From positions 53,363 to 117,362 of the forward strand of contig NZ_MDHN01000045.1 in the NCBI RefSeq assembly GCF_001757105.1: 64,000 nucleotides of DNA. The letters are read 5' to 3'. The notes beneath the pieces were generated by a model. The model did not search any database and was not told the DNA's origin. It saw only the letters and a program-made list of their open reading frames with translations. The position numbers and the translations under genes were made by a program. How positions within the stretch are numbered: position 1 is the first letter of the stretch; each line of letters opens with the position of its first letter. Shown here piece by piece: positions 34,739 through 43,937 of this stretch. The stretch comes from Alteromonas confluentis. GTDB lineage: Bacteria; Pseudomonadota; Gammaproteobacteria; Enterobacterales; Alteromonadaceae.

Positions 34739-35521
34739 ATGCCCTCCCCGCTAAATTACTCTTATTTTGAAAAAAACGATTCCGATGTACTTTTAGTCGT
34801 TATTCACGGTCTATTTGGCACCATGGATAATTTGTCTGTGGTAAGACGCCATTTTGTCGACTCCATGAATGTACTCACCATCGACCTGCTTGATCACGGT
34901 GAATCCAAACACATTGATAATTTTTCACTCGACGCCTGTGTGGATGCGCTACTTCCCCTTATTCAACAATACAAAAAATCGAAAGTGGCTATAGTTGGCC
35001 ATTCTCTTGGCGGTAAAGTGGCCATGCGGTTTGCACTGCGTTATCCCGATGAGCTGGATTCGCTGATCGTTGCAGATATCGCTCCTGTGACTTACAAACC
35101 GCGACATGACGACATATTCAAAGGGCTGAATTCGGTTGATCTCGGCGCAGTAAGCAAACGCTCTGATGCAGATGCTGCAATGAAACCCCTTATCCCGGAA
35201 GCAGGCGTACGACAGTTCCTGTTAAAAAGCCTGTATCAAAACGAGCAGAAAAACTGGCAGTGGCGATTTAACCTTGCTGGTCTGGAAGCTAATTATCAGG
35301 AAATTATTGGCTGGCAGACTATTGATGCCGTATTTGATAAGCCAACATTGTTTATCAAAGCGGGTAATTCAGATTACATCGATATGAATATGCAAGGCAC
35401 AATTGCTGATTATTTCCCTAATGCACGTGCTCACATTATTGAAGGTGTGGGACACTGGCTGCACTCTGAAAAGCCAGATGCATTCAATCGAATTATTGAA
35501 AAACAGTTGGCGCGCCCATAA
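34739..35521 (+). CDS. ybfF: Alpha/beta-hydrolase, YbfF-type esterase
   Basis: The 260-residue protein has the alpha/beta-hydrolase fold: oxyanion-hole HGLFGTMDNL (residues 23-32), nucleophile Ser89 in GHSLGG and a C-terminal GVGHWLHSEKP with the catalytic His. It matches YbfF, a thioesterase/esterase, and its nearness to fldA and fur resembles enterobacterial gene order. The natural substrate is not known. It starts 11 bases after the hns terminator. Confidence 0.83.
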   Translation: MPSPLNYSYFEKNDSDVLLVVIHGLFGTMDNLSVVRRHFVDSMNVLTIDLLDHGESKHIDNFSLDACVDALLPLIQQYKKSKVAIVGHSLGGKVAMRFALRYPDELDSLIVADIAPVTYKPRHDDIFKGLNSVDLGAVSKRSDADAAMKPLIPEAGVRQFLLKSLYQNEQKNWQWRFNLAGLEANYQEIIGWQTIDAVFDKPTLFIKAGNSDYIDMNMQGTIADYFPNARAHIIEGVGHWLHSEKPDAFNRIIEKQLARP

Positions 35522-35613
35522 CAACTGATATAGCGCAAAAATGTCATTCATTTCACTGCGAGTGAGATAAATTGTGTGCTATAGTTTGCGCCGATTTTGG
35601 ACTAAGTAAAACT

Positions 35614-35832
35614 ATGCTTGCTGAAAATTACGAAACCATCGAATCCATCATGTTCACTCTGGGCCTGATTGGCCTGTTTCTGTTAATGGGCTACGCCGTT
35701 CATGATGTTTTGAAAAGTAATGATGTACCGTTGATTGGTCGCGTGGTGGCCTACGGAGTACTTGGCCTGGGTGCACTGGGTTTCGTTGCCAAAGGTATCA
35801 TTGAGTTGTTCTTCCTGAGCACTGGCGTGTAA
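35614..35832 (+). CDS. DUF2788 small membrane protein
   Basis: From ATG 35614 the protein has 72 residues, the usual size of DUF2788. It has two hydrophobic spans (IMFTLGLIGLFLLMGYAVH and VVAYGVLGLGALGFVAKGIIELF). A TTG 14 codons upstream is possible but adds no family sequence. Function is unknown. It sits 31 bases upstream of flavodoxin and may be co-transcribed with it. Confidence 0.8.
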   Translation: MLAENYETIESIMFTLGLIGLFLLMGYAVHDVLKSNDVPLIGRVVAYGVLGLGALGFVAKGIIELFFLSTGV

Positions 35833-35863
35833 TTTCACAAGACATATCGGACAGAGGTTAATT

Positions 35864-36388
35864 ATGGCAAGTGTTGGCTTGTTTTTCGGTAGCGACACAG
35901 GAAATACCGAACACGTTGCGAAAATGATTCAAAAAGAATTAGGTAAAAACCTGATTGATGTTCAGGATATCGCAAAAAGTACCAAAGAACAGATCGCAGA
36001 GTTTGATTTGCTTATTTTCGGCATTCCAACCTGGTATTACGGCGAAGCCCAATGCGACTGGGATGATTTCTTCCCTGAACTGGAAGAGATTGATTTCAAT
36101 GACAAACTAGTTGCGATTTTTGGTTGCGGAGACCAGGAAGACTACGCAGAATATTTCCTGGATGCCATGGGCATGGTACGCGATATCGTAGAACCACGTG
36201 GTGCTATTCTGGTTGGTCAGTGGCCTACTGAAGGTTACGACTTTGAAGCCTCCAAGGGCATGGCAGACGATGATCATTTCGTTGGCTTAGGTATCGATGA
36301 AGATCGTCAGCCTGAACTCACTGAAGAGCGTGTTCGCGCCTGGTGTAAGCAGCTTCACGAAGAATTATGTTTAGCTGAATTGGCTTAA
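35864..36388 (+). CDS. fldA: Flavodoxin FldA
   Basis: The 174-residue protein has the FMN phosphate loop SDTGNT at residues 10-15 and the conserved FGIPTWYYGEAQCDWDDF segment with the flavin-stacking Trp/Tyr region. It is a low-potential electron carrier that can replace ferredoxin when iron is scarce. Flavodoxin is often next to fur; here a chemoreceptor gene on the other strand separates them by 2.4 kb. Confidence 0.95.
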   Translation: MASVGLFFGSDTGNTEHVAKMIQKELGKNLIDVQDIAKSTKEQIAEFDLLIFGIPTWYYGEAQCDWDDFFPELEEIDFNDKLVAIFGCGDQEDYAEYFLDAMGMVRDIVEPRGAILVGQWPTEGYDFEASKGMADDDHFVGLGIDEDRQPELTEERVRAWCKQLHEELCLAELA

Positions 36389-36408
36389 AGCAGATACATT
36401 TTTAAAGA

Positions 36409-36432
36409 AAACGGGCTTCAGCCCGTTTTTTT
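36409..36432 (+). terminator. Terminator of fldA (also faces the chemoreceptor gene)
   Basis: AAACGGGC, loop TTCA, GCCCGTTTTTTT. On the minus strand a shorter T-rich run follows, so it can serve both convergent genes. Confidence 0.88.
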
Positions 36433-36456
36433 GTACCTGTGCTAAATTGTTTTAGG

Positions 36457-38463
36457 TTAAACCTTAAAGCGCTCAATTACCGCCCTTAAGCCCTCCATTT
36501 GTTTGTCTACACGGCCACTCGACTCATTGGCCTGGCGTGTGCTTTGCGCACTTTCGTCTGCCAATTTAACAATCGCATCAAGATTGCCTGCCACCGCCGT
36601 TAGTAATGCGTTCTGCGCATGGGTATCTTGCACAAAAGATTTATTGAAAGCCTGTAGCTTAGCGATAACATCGCTAATGTCGTTCACTTGCTGATAAACC
36701 TGCTCACTCACCGACACGCCCTGTTCGGCTTTTTCTTTACTGATGTTAATGGCTGTTACCGCGTTTTGTGCATCACGCTGTAAACTACCAATCATACTCT
36801 CAATTTCTTCGGTAGAGTTCTGGGTACGGTTAGCCAGAGTCCGTACTTCGTCAGCAACCACCGCAAAGCCACGCCCCTGCTCACCTGCCCGTGCTGCTTC
36901 AATGGCAGCATTCAGCGCCAGCAAGTTTGTTTGTTCTGCAATGGTTTTAATGACATCAAGAATAGAGCCGATATTTTTACTGTTTTCTTCAAGACGACCG
37001 ATAATAGTTGCAGATTCCAGCGCCTGCGCAGATTGTTCCGCAACCTGCTGACGATTTTGCTTCACCATATCAGAGGTTGCCGTTGCTTGTTCGGCCACGC
37101 CATTTAACTCATTTAGCGCTTGTTCAATCATCGCCAGGTTTTTCTGACTGGTTTCACGGACATTATCGGTGTCTGCCGACGTTTGGTGCACCCGATCTCG
37201 CTGTTGATCCACCAGCGACAAACTGCGTTCGCCCATTTTCATGCTTTCCTGAGCAACGCTAAGTACGGCACGCTCTTTATCCTGAATGTTGCCGATAAGT
37301 TCTCGCAGAGCATCAGCCAAGCTGTTTACCTTTGCAGCGAGATCAGCAAATTCATCGTTACCATCTTGTGCCAGACGATAAGATAAATCTCCCTGACTCA
37401 AGCGCCCGAGTCCAGCGTTAATTCGACCTAATGGCCCCGCGATACTCTTTCTTACAGTTAACGTAAGTATGACTGCTGCCAACAGGCCAATACCGCACAC
37501 AATGAGAGTATCGAGCAAACTATCCTGAACCGTGTCGAGAATAAGGTTTTGTCCTTCGAGGGTTTCTGCAGACACTTCATCATAGAGCGTATTAATTGTC
37601 GCCATGGCGTCGGTAAAGGCAGTATTGGCAATAAGTCTGCTATTTGCTGCAAGCTCGATCCGCGCTATTTTATTTTCTTGCAACGCAATAATGCCATTGT
37701 CACCTTCAATAAATTGCACCACTTCGGCATATTCAGACTGAAATTTCTCTACAATGCCGTCTGTATCCATGCCGTCGGCTGAGCGTAAAAAGTACGCTTT
37801 ATCGACATCCAGATTGCTCAGTTGATAATTGAGGTCTGATATTAATTTAGCGGACTGGTTTGGTTTAACCGATTCAACAAGTTCACCCACTAACGCACTA
37901 AGGGTGATGAGCTTATTATCGATGTTCGTCCCCAGGCCTGCTAGCGCATCAAAACCAGGCTGGTCCGACTCAAGAAAGCTTAAATCCATCATCAACGCAC
38001 CAGCTTCATTGATGTGCGCCTGGGCACTGGTTAGTTTCTCAGCCAAAGAAAACTGGTCTTCTTTGCTCTCTTCCAGGGCAGCATACATTTTCATGCTTTC
38101 ACTAATAAACAACTGAGTGGACTCTACAGCCTGTGCAGCTTCCTGATTATTCGAGAAGTGCGTGTCGAACACCGACATCTCTTCAGCCAATACTTCACTC
38201 AGTGCAGCGAATTCCGCGTGGTTTTCTTTGAGCGCTGTGGCTTCTTCGGTGAAATAACCGTTTACCGATATGTTGGCCAAAAGCTGGCTATCGGTTTTAA
38301 GCGACATCATACTCGTTTGCAGCGGCATTTTTTCTGCTACCACGGCACGGGCAGATTGCCGAATGTCGGTTAAACCCAGGTAAGCAAGCAAGCTGGTAAT
38401 AAGGAGCAGGCAGCCAAATAAAGCAAAACCCAATGTGATTTTTTGAACTACTGTTAAGCGCAT
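36457..38463 (-). CDS. Methyl-accepting chemotaxis protein
   Basis: The 668-residue protein has a first membrane span near residues 9-31, a ~290-residue periplasmic helical sensor domain, a second span near 315-335, a HAMP domain and the cytoplasmic signalling hairpin with EQTNLLALNAAIEAARAGEQGRGFAVVADEVR at the tip, which couples to CheA/CheW. The sensor region is all-helical with no recognisable ligand motif. There is no C-terminal CheR-docking pentapeptide. Monocistronic, between fldA and fur. Confidence 0.92.
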   Translation of the reverse strand: MRLTVVQKITLGFALFGCLLLITSLLAYLGLTDIRQSARAVVAEKMPLQTSMMSLKTDSQLLANISVNGYFTEEATALKENHAEFAALSEVLAEEMSVFDTHFSNNQEAAQAVESTQLFISESMKMYAALEESKEDQFSLAEKLTSAQAHINEAGALMMDLSFLESDQPGFDALAGLGTNIDNKLITLSALVGELVESVKPNQSAKLISDLNYQLSNLDVDKAYFLRSADGMDTDGIVEKFQSEYAEVVQFIEGDNGIIALQENKIARIELAANSRLIANTAFTDAMATINTLYDEVSAETLEGQNLILDTVQDSLLDTLIVCGIGLLAAVILTLTVRKSIAGPLGRINAGLGRLSQGDLSYRLAQDGNDEFADLAAKVNSLADALRELIGNIQDKERAVLSVAQESMKMGERSLSLVDQQRDRVHQTSADTDNVRETSQKNLAMIEQALNELNGVAEQATATSDMVKQNRQQVAEQSAQALESATIIGRLEENSKNIGSILDVIKTIAEQTNLLALNAAIEAARAGEQGRGFAVVADEVRTLANRTQNSTEEIESMIGSLQRDAQNAVTAINISKEKAEQGVSVSEQVYQQVNDISDVIAKLQAFNKSFVQDTHAQNALLTAVAGNLDAIVKLADESAQSTRQANESSGRVDKQMEGLRAVIERFKV

Positions 38464-38837
38464 TAGACGGTCTCAACCCTTTGTAATCATGAAATCAATG
38501 CATTGCACTGATAATCTTAATTTATATTGTTATTTTTGCGTAATTCAGTCGAAAATTAACATCGCCTTTTGACATGCACAGTGACTGAATAACAAGAGGT
38601 CATACCTGTCCTTAAGATTAACCTTATTAATCTGATAATGAAATAACATGTTTTAGTTTTGTTAATATACTGAGAGAAATCGTTTTACTCTCTCATCGTT
38701 ATCACTGGTCAAAAAATGAATAATGCGCAACAACAAGCGCAAATAAATGTGAAGAATTCGTCGGCATGTACTTTCAAATGAAAACAAAGTACCTATAATG
38801 AGCGATTAAATAAAAGTGCGTATAGAAGTGGTTATCT
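38464..38837. other. 374-base divergent intergenic region between chemoreceptor and fur
   Basis: It is A/T-rich and must hold both promoters. A partial Fur-box-like stretch (GATAATGAAATAACATG from 38634) matches about half the consensus and is not convincing. No ORF or RNA was recognised. Confidence 0.45.
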
Positions 38838-39263
38838 ATGGATCAAAATAAAGAACTGAAAAAAGCGGGCCTTAAGGTTACGCTTCCTCGTTTAAAAATT
38901 CTGCAGATACTGCAGGAACCGGCTAATCAGCATATCAGCGCTGAAGACGTGTATAAGATCCTGATCGATCAGGGCGAAGAAATTGGTCTGGCTACCGTGT
39001 ATCGCGTCCTTAACCAATTCGACGATGCGGGCATTCTTAACCGTCACCATTTTGAAGGCGGTAAGTCAGTTTTCGAAATCAGCCATAAAGAACACCACGA
39101 CCATCTCGTTTGCCTGAAGTGTGGCAAGGTTATTGAGTTTGAAGACGAGGTTATTGAACAACGTCAGATCGAAATTGCTGAACGTAACAACATCAAACTA
39201 ACGCATCACAGCCTCTATCTCTACGGTGAATGTAAAGACGGCACCTGTGACAAAACAGAATAA
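38838..39263 (+). CDS. fur: Ferric uptake regulator Fur
   Basis: The 141-residue protein has the winged-helix domain (GLKVTLPRLKILQIL, then IGLATVYRVLNQFDDAGI as recognition helix) and the metal-binding dimer domain with HKEHHDHLVCLKCGK. Cys92/Cys95 and Cys132/Cys137 form the structural zinc site. With Fe2+ it represses iron-uptake genes. It is monocistronic, with its own strong terminator. Confidence 0.96.
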   Translation: MDQNKELKKAGLKVTLPRLKILQILQEPANQHISAEDVYKILIDQGEEIGLATVYRVLNQFDDAGILNRHHFEGGKSVFEISHKEHHDHLVCLKCGKVIEFEDEVIEQRQIEIAERNNIKLTHHSLYLYGECKDGTCDKTE

Positions 39264-39264
39264 G

Positions 39265-39296
39265 AAAAAAGCCTGCTTTGAAGCAGGCTTTTTTTT
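39265..39296 (+). terminator. Bidirectional terminator between fur and the aminotransferase gene
   Basis: AAAAAAGCCTGCTT, loop TG, AAGCAGGCTTTTTTTT. The last Ts overlap the stop codon of the convergent gene (39295). Confidence 0.92.
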
Positions 39297-40170
39297 ACAA
39301 CTCAAATTTGTGGCGATTAAACACGCGAATAGCTTGTAGCCAAACATCCCCGACTTTGCCGCTGCCTACCGGTTTGTCATCTACCGATGTCACAGGCGCG
39401 ATTTCTTTGCTTGAACTGGTTAGCCAAACCTCATCGGCATTATCCAGTAAGGCTTTCGTTATGGGCTTCTGCTGCACCTCTATTCCCTCAAGCTTGAGGC
39501 TGTCGATCACCAATTTACGGGTGATACCCGGTAAAATTTGATTATCGAGAGGTGGCGTCATAATTACGCCGTCTTTTACGACAAATACATTGCACGCACT
39601 TGCTTCGGTAACTTCGCCTCTGTGGTTCAGTAAGATTATTTCCTGCTTTCCGGCACTTTTTCCTTGCTGAAAATGCATTACGTTACCTAGCAAAGAGGTC
39701 GATTTAATATTGCAGCGTTGCCAGCGTTTATCTTCACCGGTGATCACGGAAAAAACAGACACTTTGTTTATGTCTTCAACTGGCGGCGCAGCTGTAGCAA
39801 AAGCAAAGGCAAACACCGTTGGCGGAATATCTTCCGGATATCCATGCGCCCTATTCATCACGGTGCCACGGGACACCTGAATATAAATACCAACAGAGTC
39901 AGACTGAAGATGTTGTGCGTTTTTCTGCACCAGCGCTGATACCAGTTCACGCCATTCTGTTTCGGATTTAGGATTGGTAATCGATAACGCATCAAGACCA
40001 TCTTGCAGTCGAGATAGATGTGCGCCCATCCCAACAGGCTTGCCGCCAAGAGTGGGAATTACTTCATAGATACCGTCGCCAAAGAGAAAACCACGGTCCA
40101 TAGGAGATATTCTGGCTTCTTCCAGTGGAAGATACGAATCGTTTAAAAAAGCCGTTGTCATCAGTAACAC
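39295..40170 (-). CDS. Class IV PLP aminotransferase, D-amino-acid transaminase-like
   Basis: The 291-residue protein is a fold-type IV aminotransferase: ISPMDRGFLFGDGIYEV near residues 22-38, PLP Lys in CNIKSTSLL, and GEVTEASACNVFVV. The pattern is that of D-alanine transaminase more than of IlvE or aminodeoxychorismate lyase. GTG at 40170 abuts the preceding stop and has AGGAAT just upstream; ATG at 40161 is an alternative. It is the last gene of the pxpABC operon, which is an unusual partner. Confidence 0.8.
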   Translation of the reverse strand: MLLMTTAFLNDSYLPLEEARISPMDRGFLFGDGIYEVIPTLGGKPVGMGAHLSRLQDGLDALSITNPKSETEWRELVSALVQKNAQHLQSDSVGIYIQVSRGTVMNRAHGYPEDIPPTVFAFAFATAAPPVEDINKVSVFSVITGEDKRWQRCNIKSTSLLGNVMHFQQGKSAGKQEIILLNHRGEVTEASACNVFVVKDGVIMTPPLDNQILPGITRKLVIDSLKLEGIEVQQKPITKALLDNADEVWLTSSSKEIAPVTSVDDKPVGSGKVGDVWLQAIRVFNRHKFEL

Positions 40171-41103
40171 TTATTCCTGAAAAAATCGTTTAATCTTAGT
40201 TTCTTTGAGAAGCCAGGTACTTCTGGCATTGTTTGCATCGACAGGTGTAAAAGCAAGTTCACTCCCTGCCACGGCCTGGGCTAATCGCGGGATGTCGTAA
40301 CTGGCAACAACACCAATTTTGGGATAACCCCCCAGGGTTTGCCGATCGGCGAGCATTATAATTGGCTGACCATCGGATGGCACCTGTACAGAACCGAAAT
40401 TAATCCCCTCTGAGCGCATTGCCGTTAACGAACTTGGCACAGCGGCCCCCGACAACCGCATGCCCATACGGTCGCTTTGCGGCGTAACGGTATAAGCAGA
40501 TGAATAGAAGGTTGCTTGCGTCACGGTGTCAAAGGCAAGATGCTGATAACCCGGAATAATGTCGACAGGCGTGGTTAATGAAAAATCAGGGCGCAAGGAA
40601 TACGGAATTTTTCTGGTCGGTGCTACCGCTCTTGCCTTCATCGACAAGTCATCTCCCGCCTTCAGCGGCGAACCATCCCCTTTTAGCCCACCCAGTTTTT
40701 CTCGCATTACGGTACAAGCCGAACCTGCCACTGTGGGTACCTGCCAATCCGCCGACACCGCAAGATAATAGCGCTGCCCTATTTGCTCAGCCGATATTTG
40801 AATAGTTTGCCCCGGTTTTACCGTTACCGTTTGCCAGGTGGGAAATTCACCGCCATCGATGGTGAGGTGAACATCGGGCCCGCATAAGGCAATGGTAGCC
40901 GCCATATTAAAACGAAAAGCGGCATTCCCCACAATTTCGATGGCTGCGGTGTCGATAGCATTACCACACAACCACTGAGCGAACCGAAAACTCACGGGAT
41001 CCAACGGACCAGACCCAGAAAAACCCTGATCCTGCATACCAATTCGACCGCCATCCACCAGCAGACTCACAATTCCAGGGCTGATTACGTTAAGCGACGT
41101 CAT
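40171..41103 (-). CDS. pxpC: 5-oxoprolinase subunit C (biotin-dependent carboxyltransferase family)
   Basis: From ATG 41103 the protein has 310 residues. It shows the KipA/PxpC core: SPGIVSLLVDGGRIGMQDQGFSGSGPLDP and the C-terminal ADRQTLGGYPKIGVVA. With PxpA and PxpB it forms the ATP-dependent enzyme that opens 5-oxoproline to glutamate. A longer reading frame upstream overlaps pxpB and has no family similarity. ATGA overlap with pxpB shows translational coupling. Confidence 0.92.
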   Translation of the reverse strand: MTSLNVISPGIVSLLVDGGRIGMQDQGFSGSGPLDPVSFRFAQWLCGNAIDTAAIEIVGNAAFRFNMAATIALCGPDVHLTIDGGEFPTWQTVTVKPGQTIQISAEQIGQRYYLAVSADWQVPTVAGSACTVMREKLGGLKGDGSPLKAGDDLSMKARAVAPTRKIPYSLRPDFSLTTPVDIIPGYQHLAFDTVTQATFYSSAYTVTPQSDRMGMRLSGAAVPSSLTAMRSEGINFGSVQVPSDGQPIIMLADRQTLGGYPKIGVVASYDIPRLAQAVAGSELAFTPVDANNARSTWLLKETKIKRFFQE

Positions 41104-41795
41104 GCTTGTATATCCCACTGTCGAAATGTGTCTTCGTCGATACCATAAAACGATACCGTATCGCCCATGTTTAATAACGCCGGTTGCTCTGCCCCAGGGC
41201 GAAACATGGCTACCGGCGTAAGTCCGAGTAGCTGCCATCCACCGGGCGAGCGCTGCGGGTAAACCGCACTTTGTTTATCGGCCAGGGCCACAGCACCAAC
41301 AGGAACGGCGGTACGAGGCGATTGTCGTCGGGGCACGTTTAAGCTATCCGCACTGTCACCCAGGTAAGCAAAACCTGGCGCAAACCCCACCGCGTAAACA
41401 CGATATGTGGTGGCAGTATGGGTATTGATAATGCCATCTTTACTGAGGCCGGTTAAACGAGCAATATCTTCCAAATCATTGGCTTCAGGCGCGCCGTACC
41501 ACACAGGAATACGGTGGTGCTTACCGGCAATGACATTATCCTGGCGAACCGGTAATTGGTGAATAAATTGATACACACCATGATCATCAATAGCGTATGG
41601 ATCGAAGATGACGAGCAGAGAATCAAACGACGGTATGGCTTCACGAAGCCAAATTGGCGAGGCGGCTTTCAATGCCTGATGACAATTCGACACTCTGGCA
41701 CTGGTTGCCTGAATATCGTTGTCTGAAAAGTATAATATCAGTCCATCCAACCCGGCATGCTCAATACGGCTGACGGCATTAAATGGCTGCATCAT
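41100..41795 (-). CDS. pxpB: 5-oxoprolinase subunit B
   Basis: The 231-residue protein is KipI/PxpB: YGAPEANDLEDIARLTGL, then VGFAPGFAYLGD and RQSPRTAVPVGAVALA, and SPGGWQLLGLTP. It partners PxpC in 5-oxoproline phosphorylation/opening. It overlaps pxpA by 17 bases and pxpC by 4. Confidence 0.93.
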   Translation of the reverse strand: MMQPFNAVSRIEHAGLDGLILYFSDNDIQATSARVSNCHQALKAASPIWLREAIPSFDSLLVIFDPYAIDDHGVYQFIHQLPVRQDNVIAGKHHRIPVWYGAPEANDLEDIARLTGLSKDGIINTHTATTYRVYAVGFAPGFAYLGDSADSLNVPRRQSPRTAVPVGAVALADKQSAVYPQRSPGGWQLLGLTPVAMFRPGAEQPALLNMGDTVSFYGIDEDTFRQWDIQA

Positions 41796-42519
41796 TTAGC
41801 ATCGTCCTGAAGGTTTTTACCATTTCCACAGCGCCGGTTGAATCGCCGTGTACACATAACGTATCGACTTCTAACAGTAGCTGGCGGCCACTTTCTGTTG
41901 TCACCGTGCCTTCGGCAAGTAGTTGACGCACCTGTGCTTCAGCTTGTTGCGTGTTAAGCACGGCCCCCGCGAGTCGCCGAGACATCAGATAGCCATCATC
42001 GGTATAGCGACGATCGGCAAACGCTTCAAACATCAACGGTAGTGAAAACTGCGCCGCTTCTTCACGCAACAGATTTGCCGTAGGGTGCGCTTGAATCATC
42101 AATGCCAACTTGCCGTTGCCGATTTCAGCCACCGCCTCCATCACGGTCTGACGGATGCGCTTGTCTTGCATCAAATCATTATACAATGCGCCGTGGGGCT
42201 TAACGTAGCGCACGGTTTCACCTTCACACACTGCCATGCCGCTCAAGGCCGCCACCTGATACTGAATGCAGGCTTTGAGTTCTGTATCGGACATGGCCAT
42301 TGAGCGTCGGCCAAAACCTTGTAAATCAGGATAAGAAGGGTGCGCACCAATGGTGACACCAGCGCTAACTGCGGCTTTAATTGCCTGTTTCATAACAACG
42401 GGATCGCCGGCATGAAAGCCACAGGCAATATTGGCCTGGTCGATATAATTCATTACCGAGGCATCTACCGGCATGGTCCAGGCCCCAAAACTCTCACCCA
42501 AATCGCAATTCAACTTCAT
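41779..42519 (-). CDS. pxpA: 5-oxoprolinase subunit A (LamB/YcsF family)
   Basis: The 246-residue protein begins with the family signature LNCDLGESFGAW and has NIACGFHAGDP, GAHPSYPDLQGFGRRSM and RYVKPHGALYNDL. First gene of pxpABC, overlapping pxpB. It is divergent from cvfB across 67 bases, a short shared promoter region. Confidence 0.94.
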   Translation of the reverse strand: MKLNCDLGESFGAWTMPVDASVMNYIDQANIACGFHAGDPVVMKQAIKAAVSAGVTIGAHPSYPDLQGFGRRSMAMSDTELKACIQYQVAALSGMAVCEGETVRYVKPHGALYNDLMQDKRIRQTVMEAVAEIGNGKLALMIQAHPTANLLREEAAQFSLPLMFEAFADRRYTDDGYLMSRRLAGAVLNTQQAEAQVRQLLAEGTVTTESGRQLLLEVDTLCVHGDSTGAVEMVKTFRTMLNDAAI

Positions 42520-42586
42520 AATGGTTTAGCTAACTCCGACAATTCGTTATCATACTACCTGTATTTACTTTTACAGTCAGTCCCTG

Positions 42587-43435
42587 ATGATAGACATTGG
42601 AAAAATCAATCCTTTACGCGTTGCCGAAGAATTACCCTTTGGCTTTCACCTCACTACCGGTGACGACAACGATCCCCTTGTTCTGCTTTCTCACGAGAAA
42701 GCCGCAAATTTAGATCAGCCAGTTAAGCCAGGAGACGAGCTTAATGTGTTCGTTGGTTTGGATGAAACCGGCAATCTCGAAGCCTGGCCCAATGCCCCTA
42801 TAGCGAATGTAGGCGATACGGTGGTACTTAAGGCCGTTGGTGCGACACATTTTGGCGGCTTCTTTGACTGGGGCGCCGACCGTGATTTGCTGGTGCCATC
42901 AGGGATGCAGGAAACGCCGGTAAATGAAGGCATGCATTATGTAGTGCATATTTATATTGATGAAAGTACTAACCGTATTTTAGGTGCCACCAAGCTGCAT
43001 CGATTCCTGAAGGAAAGTGCGCCCTATTTGAAAGCCGGCGATGCGATTAATTGCATTGTTTACGGAAAAACCGAACTCGGCTTTAAGGTTGTCATCGAGA
43101 AGCAATATCTTGGACTTATTTTTCACAGTGATGCCTACAAGAAATTGCGCATCGGCCAGGAATTGGAAGCGTTTGTCAAAACGGTACGTGAAGACGGCAA
43201 AATTGATGTTGCCCTACAGCGCACCGATAAAGCCGGTCGTAAAACGTTGGAAGAAGCCATTCTCGACGACTTAGAAGCGCATGGCGGCGTTTCTACGCTA
43301 ACCGACAAAAGTAAACCAGAGGAAATTTATTCACATTTTAATGTGAGTAAGGCCGCTTATAAAAAGGCGCTGGGGGCACTGTATAAACAGCGTCGTATTT
43401 CCATTGATAAAACTGCCATTAGACTGAACAAATAA
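42587..43435 (+). CDS. CvfB-like S1 RNA-binding protein
   Basis: The 282-residue protein has tandem S1-like beta-barrels (VGDTVVLKAVGATHFGGFFDWG; GDAINCIVYGKTELGFKVVIEKQYLGLIF; GQELEAFVKTVREDGKIDVALQ) and a C-terminal winged-helix domain (EIYSHFNVSKAAYKKALGALYKQRRISI). This is the CvfB/YitL order. Such proteins bind RNA and influence expression; the targets here are unknown. The osmC-like gene follows 19 bases later and may be co-transcribed. Confidence 0.88.
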   Translation: MIDIGKINPLRVAEELPFGFHLTTGDDNDPLVLLSHEKAANLDQPVKPGDELNVFVGLDETGNLEAWPNAPIANVGDTVVLKAVGATHFGGFFDWGADRDLLVPSGMQETPVNEGMHYVVHIYIDESTNRILGATKLHRFLKESAPYLKAGDAINCIVYGKTELGFKVVIEKQYLGLIFHSDAYKKLRIGQELEAFVKTVREDGKIDVALQRTDKAGRKTLEEAILDDLEAHGGVSTLTDKSKPEEIYSHFNVSKAAYKKALGALYKQRRISIDKTAIRLNK

Positions 43436-43454
43436 GGTTAAGGACAAGGTATAA

Positions 43455-43850
43455 ATGAAAGCAAAAGTTATCTGGGACAACGACCTTACGTTTACCGGTA
43501 CAACAGATTCCGGATACAAAACGGTGATGGATGGCAATGGCCAGGCTATTTCCCCCATGGAATCGGTGTTGATTGCGGCGGGAAGTTGTTCAAGTATTGA
43601 TGTTGTGGATATTTTAAAGAAAGGCCGTTTTGAAATTGAGCACTGTGAATGTGAGCTCAATGCGGAACGGGCTGAAAATCCGCCTCGCGTATTCACTAAA
43701 ATTCACGCTCACTATAAAGTGAAAGGCACCGGTATTACCGATAAAGCCGTTGCTCGTGCCGTACAGTTGTCAGCAGAAAAATACTGTTCTGTGATGCTTA
43801 TGCTGGCCGGCAATGTGGACATTGAAACCAGCTACGAAATTCTCAGCTAG
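43455..43850 (+). CDS. OsmC-family peroxidase-like protein
   Basis: The 131-residue protein is OsmC-like: SPMESVLIAAGSCSSIDVVDILKK carries the first catalytic Cys region and SAEKYCSVMLMLAG the second Cys. OsmC/Ohr proteins reduce organic hydroperoxides with a reactive cysteine; this short YhfA-type form has uncertain substrate. It follows cvfB and ends in a terminator. Confidence 0.85.
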   Translation: MKAKVIWDNDLTFTGTTDSGYKTVMDGNGQAISPMESVLIAAGSCSSIDVVDILKKGRFEIEHCECELNAERAENPPRVFTKIHAHYKVKGTGITDKAVARAVQLSAEKYCSVMLMLAGNVDIETSYEILS

Positions 43851-43870
43851 AAAACGAATACCAAACATGT

Positions 43871-43899
43871 GAAGACGCCGCTCTGGCGTCTTCGTTTTA
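43871..43899 (+). terminator. Terminator of the osmC-like gene
   Basis: GAAGACGCC, loop GCTCT, GGCGTCTTC, then GTTTTATTTT. Confidence 0.85.
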
Positions 43900-43937
43900 T
43901 TTTCTCAATCGCTTAATTCCATTAGGGAAACCAGATT

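Noticed and set aside
38634..38652. Possible Fur box upstream of fur
   Set aside because: Only about half of the 19-base consensus matches; not enough in A/T-rich DNA.
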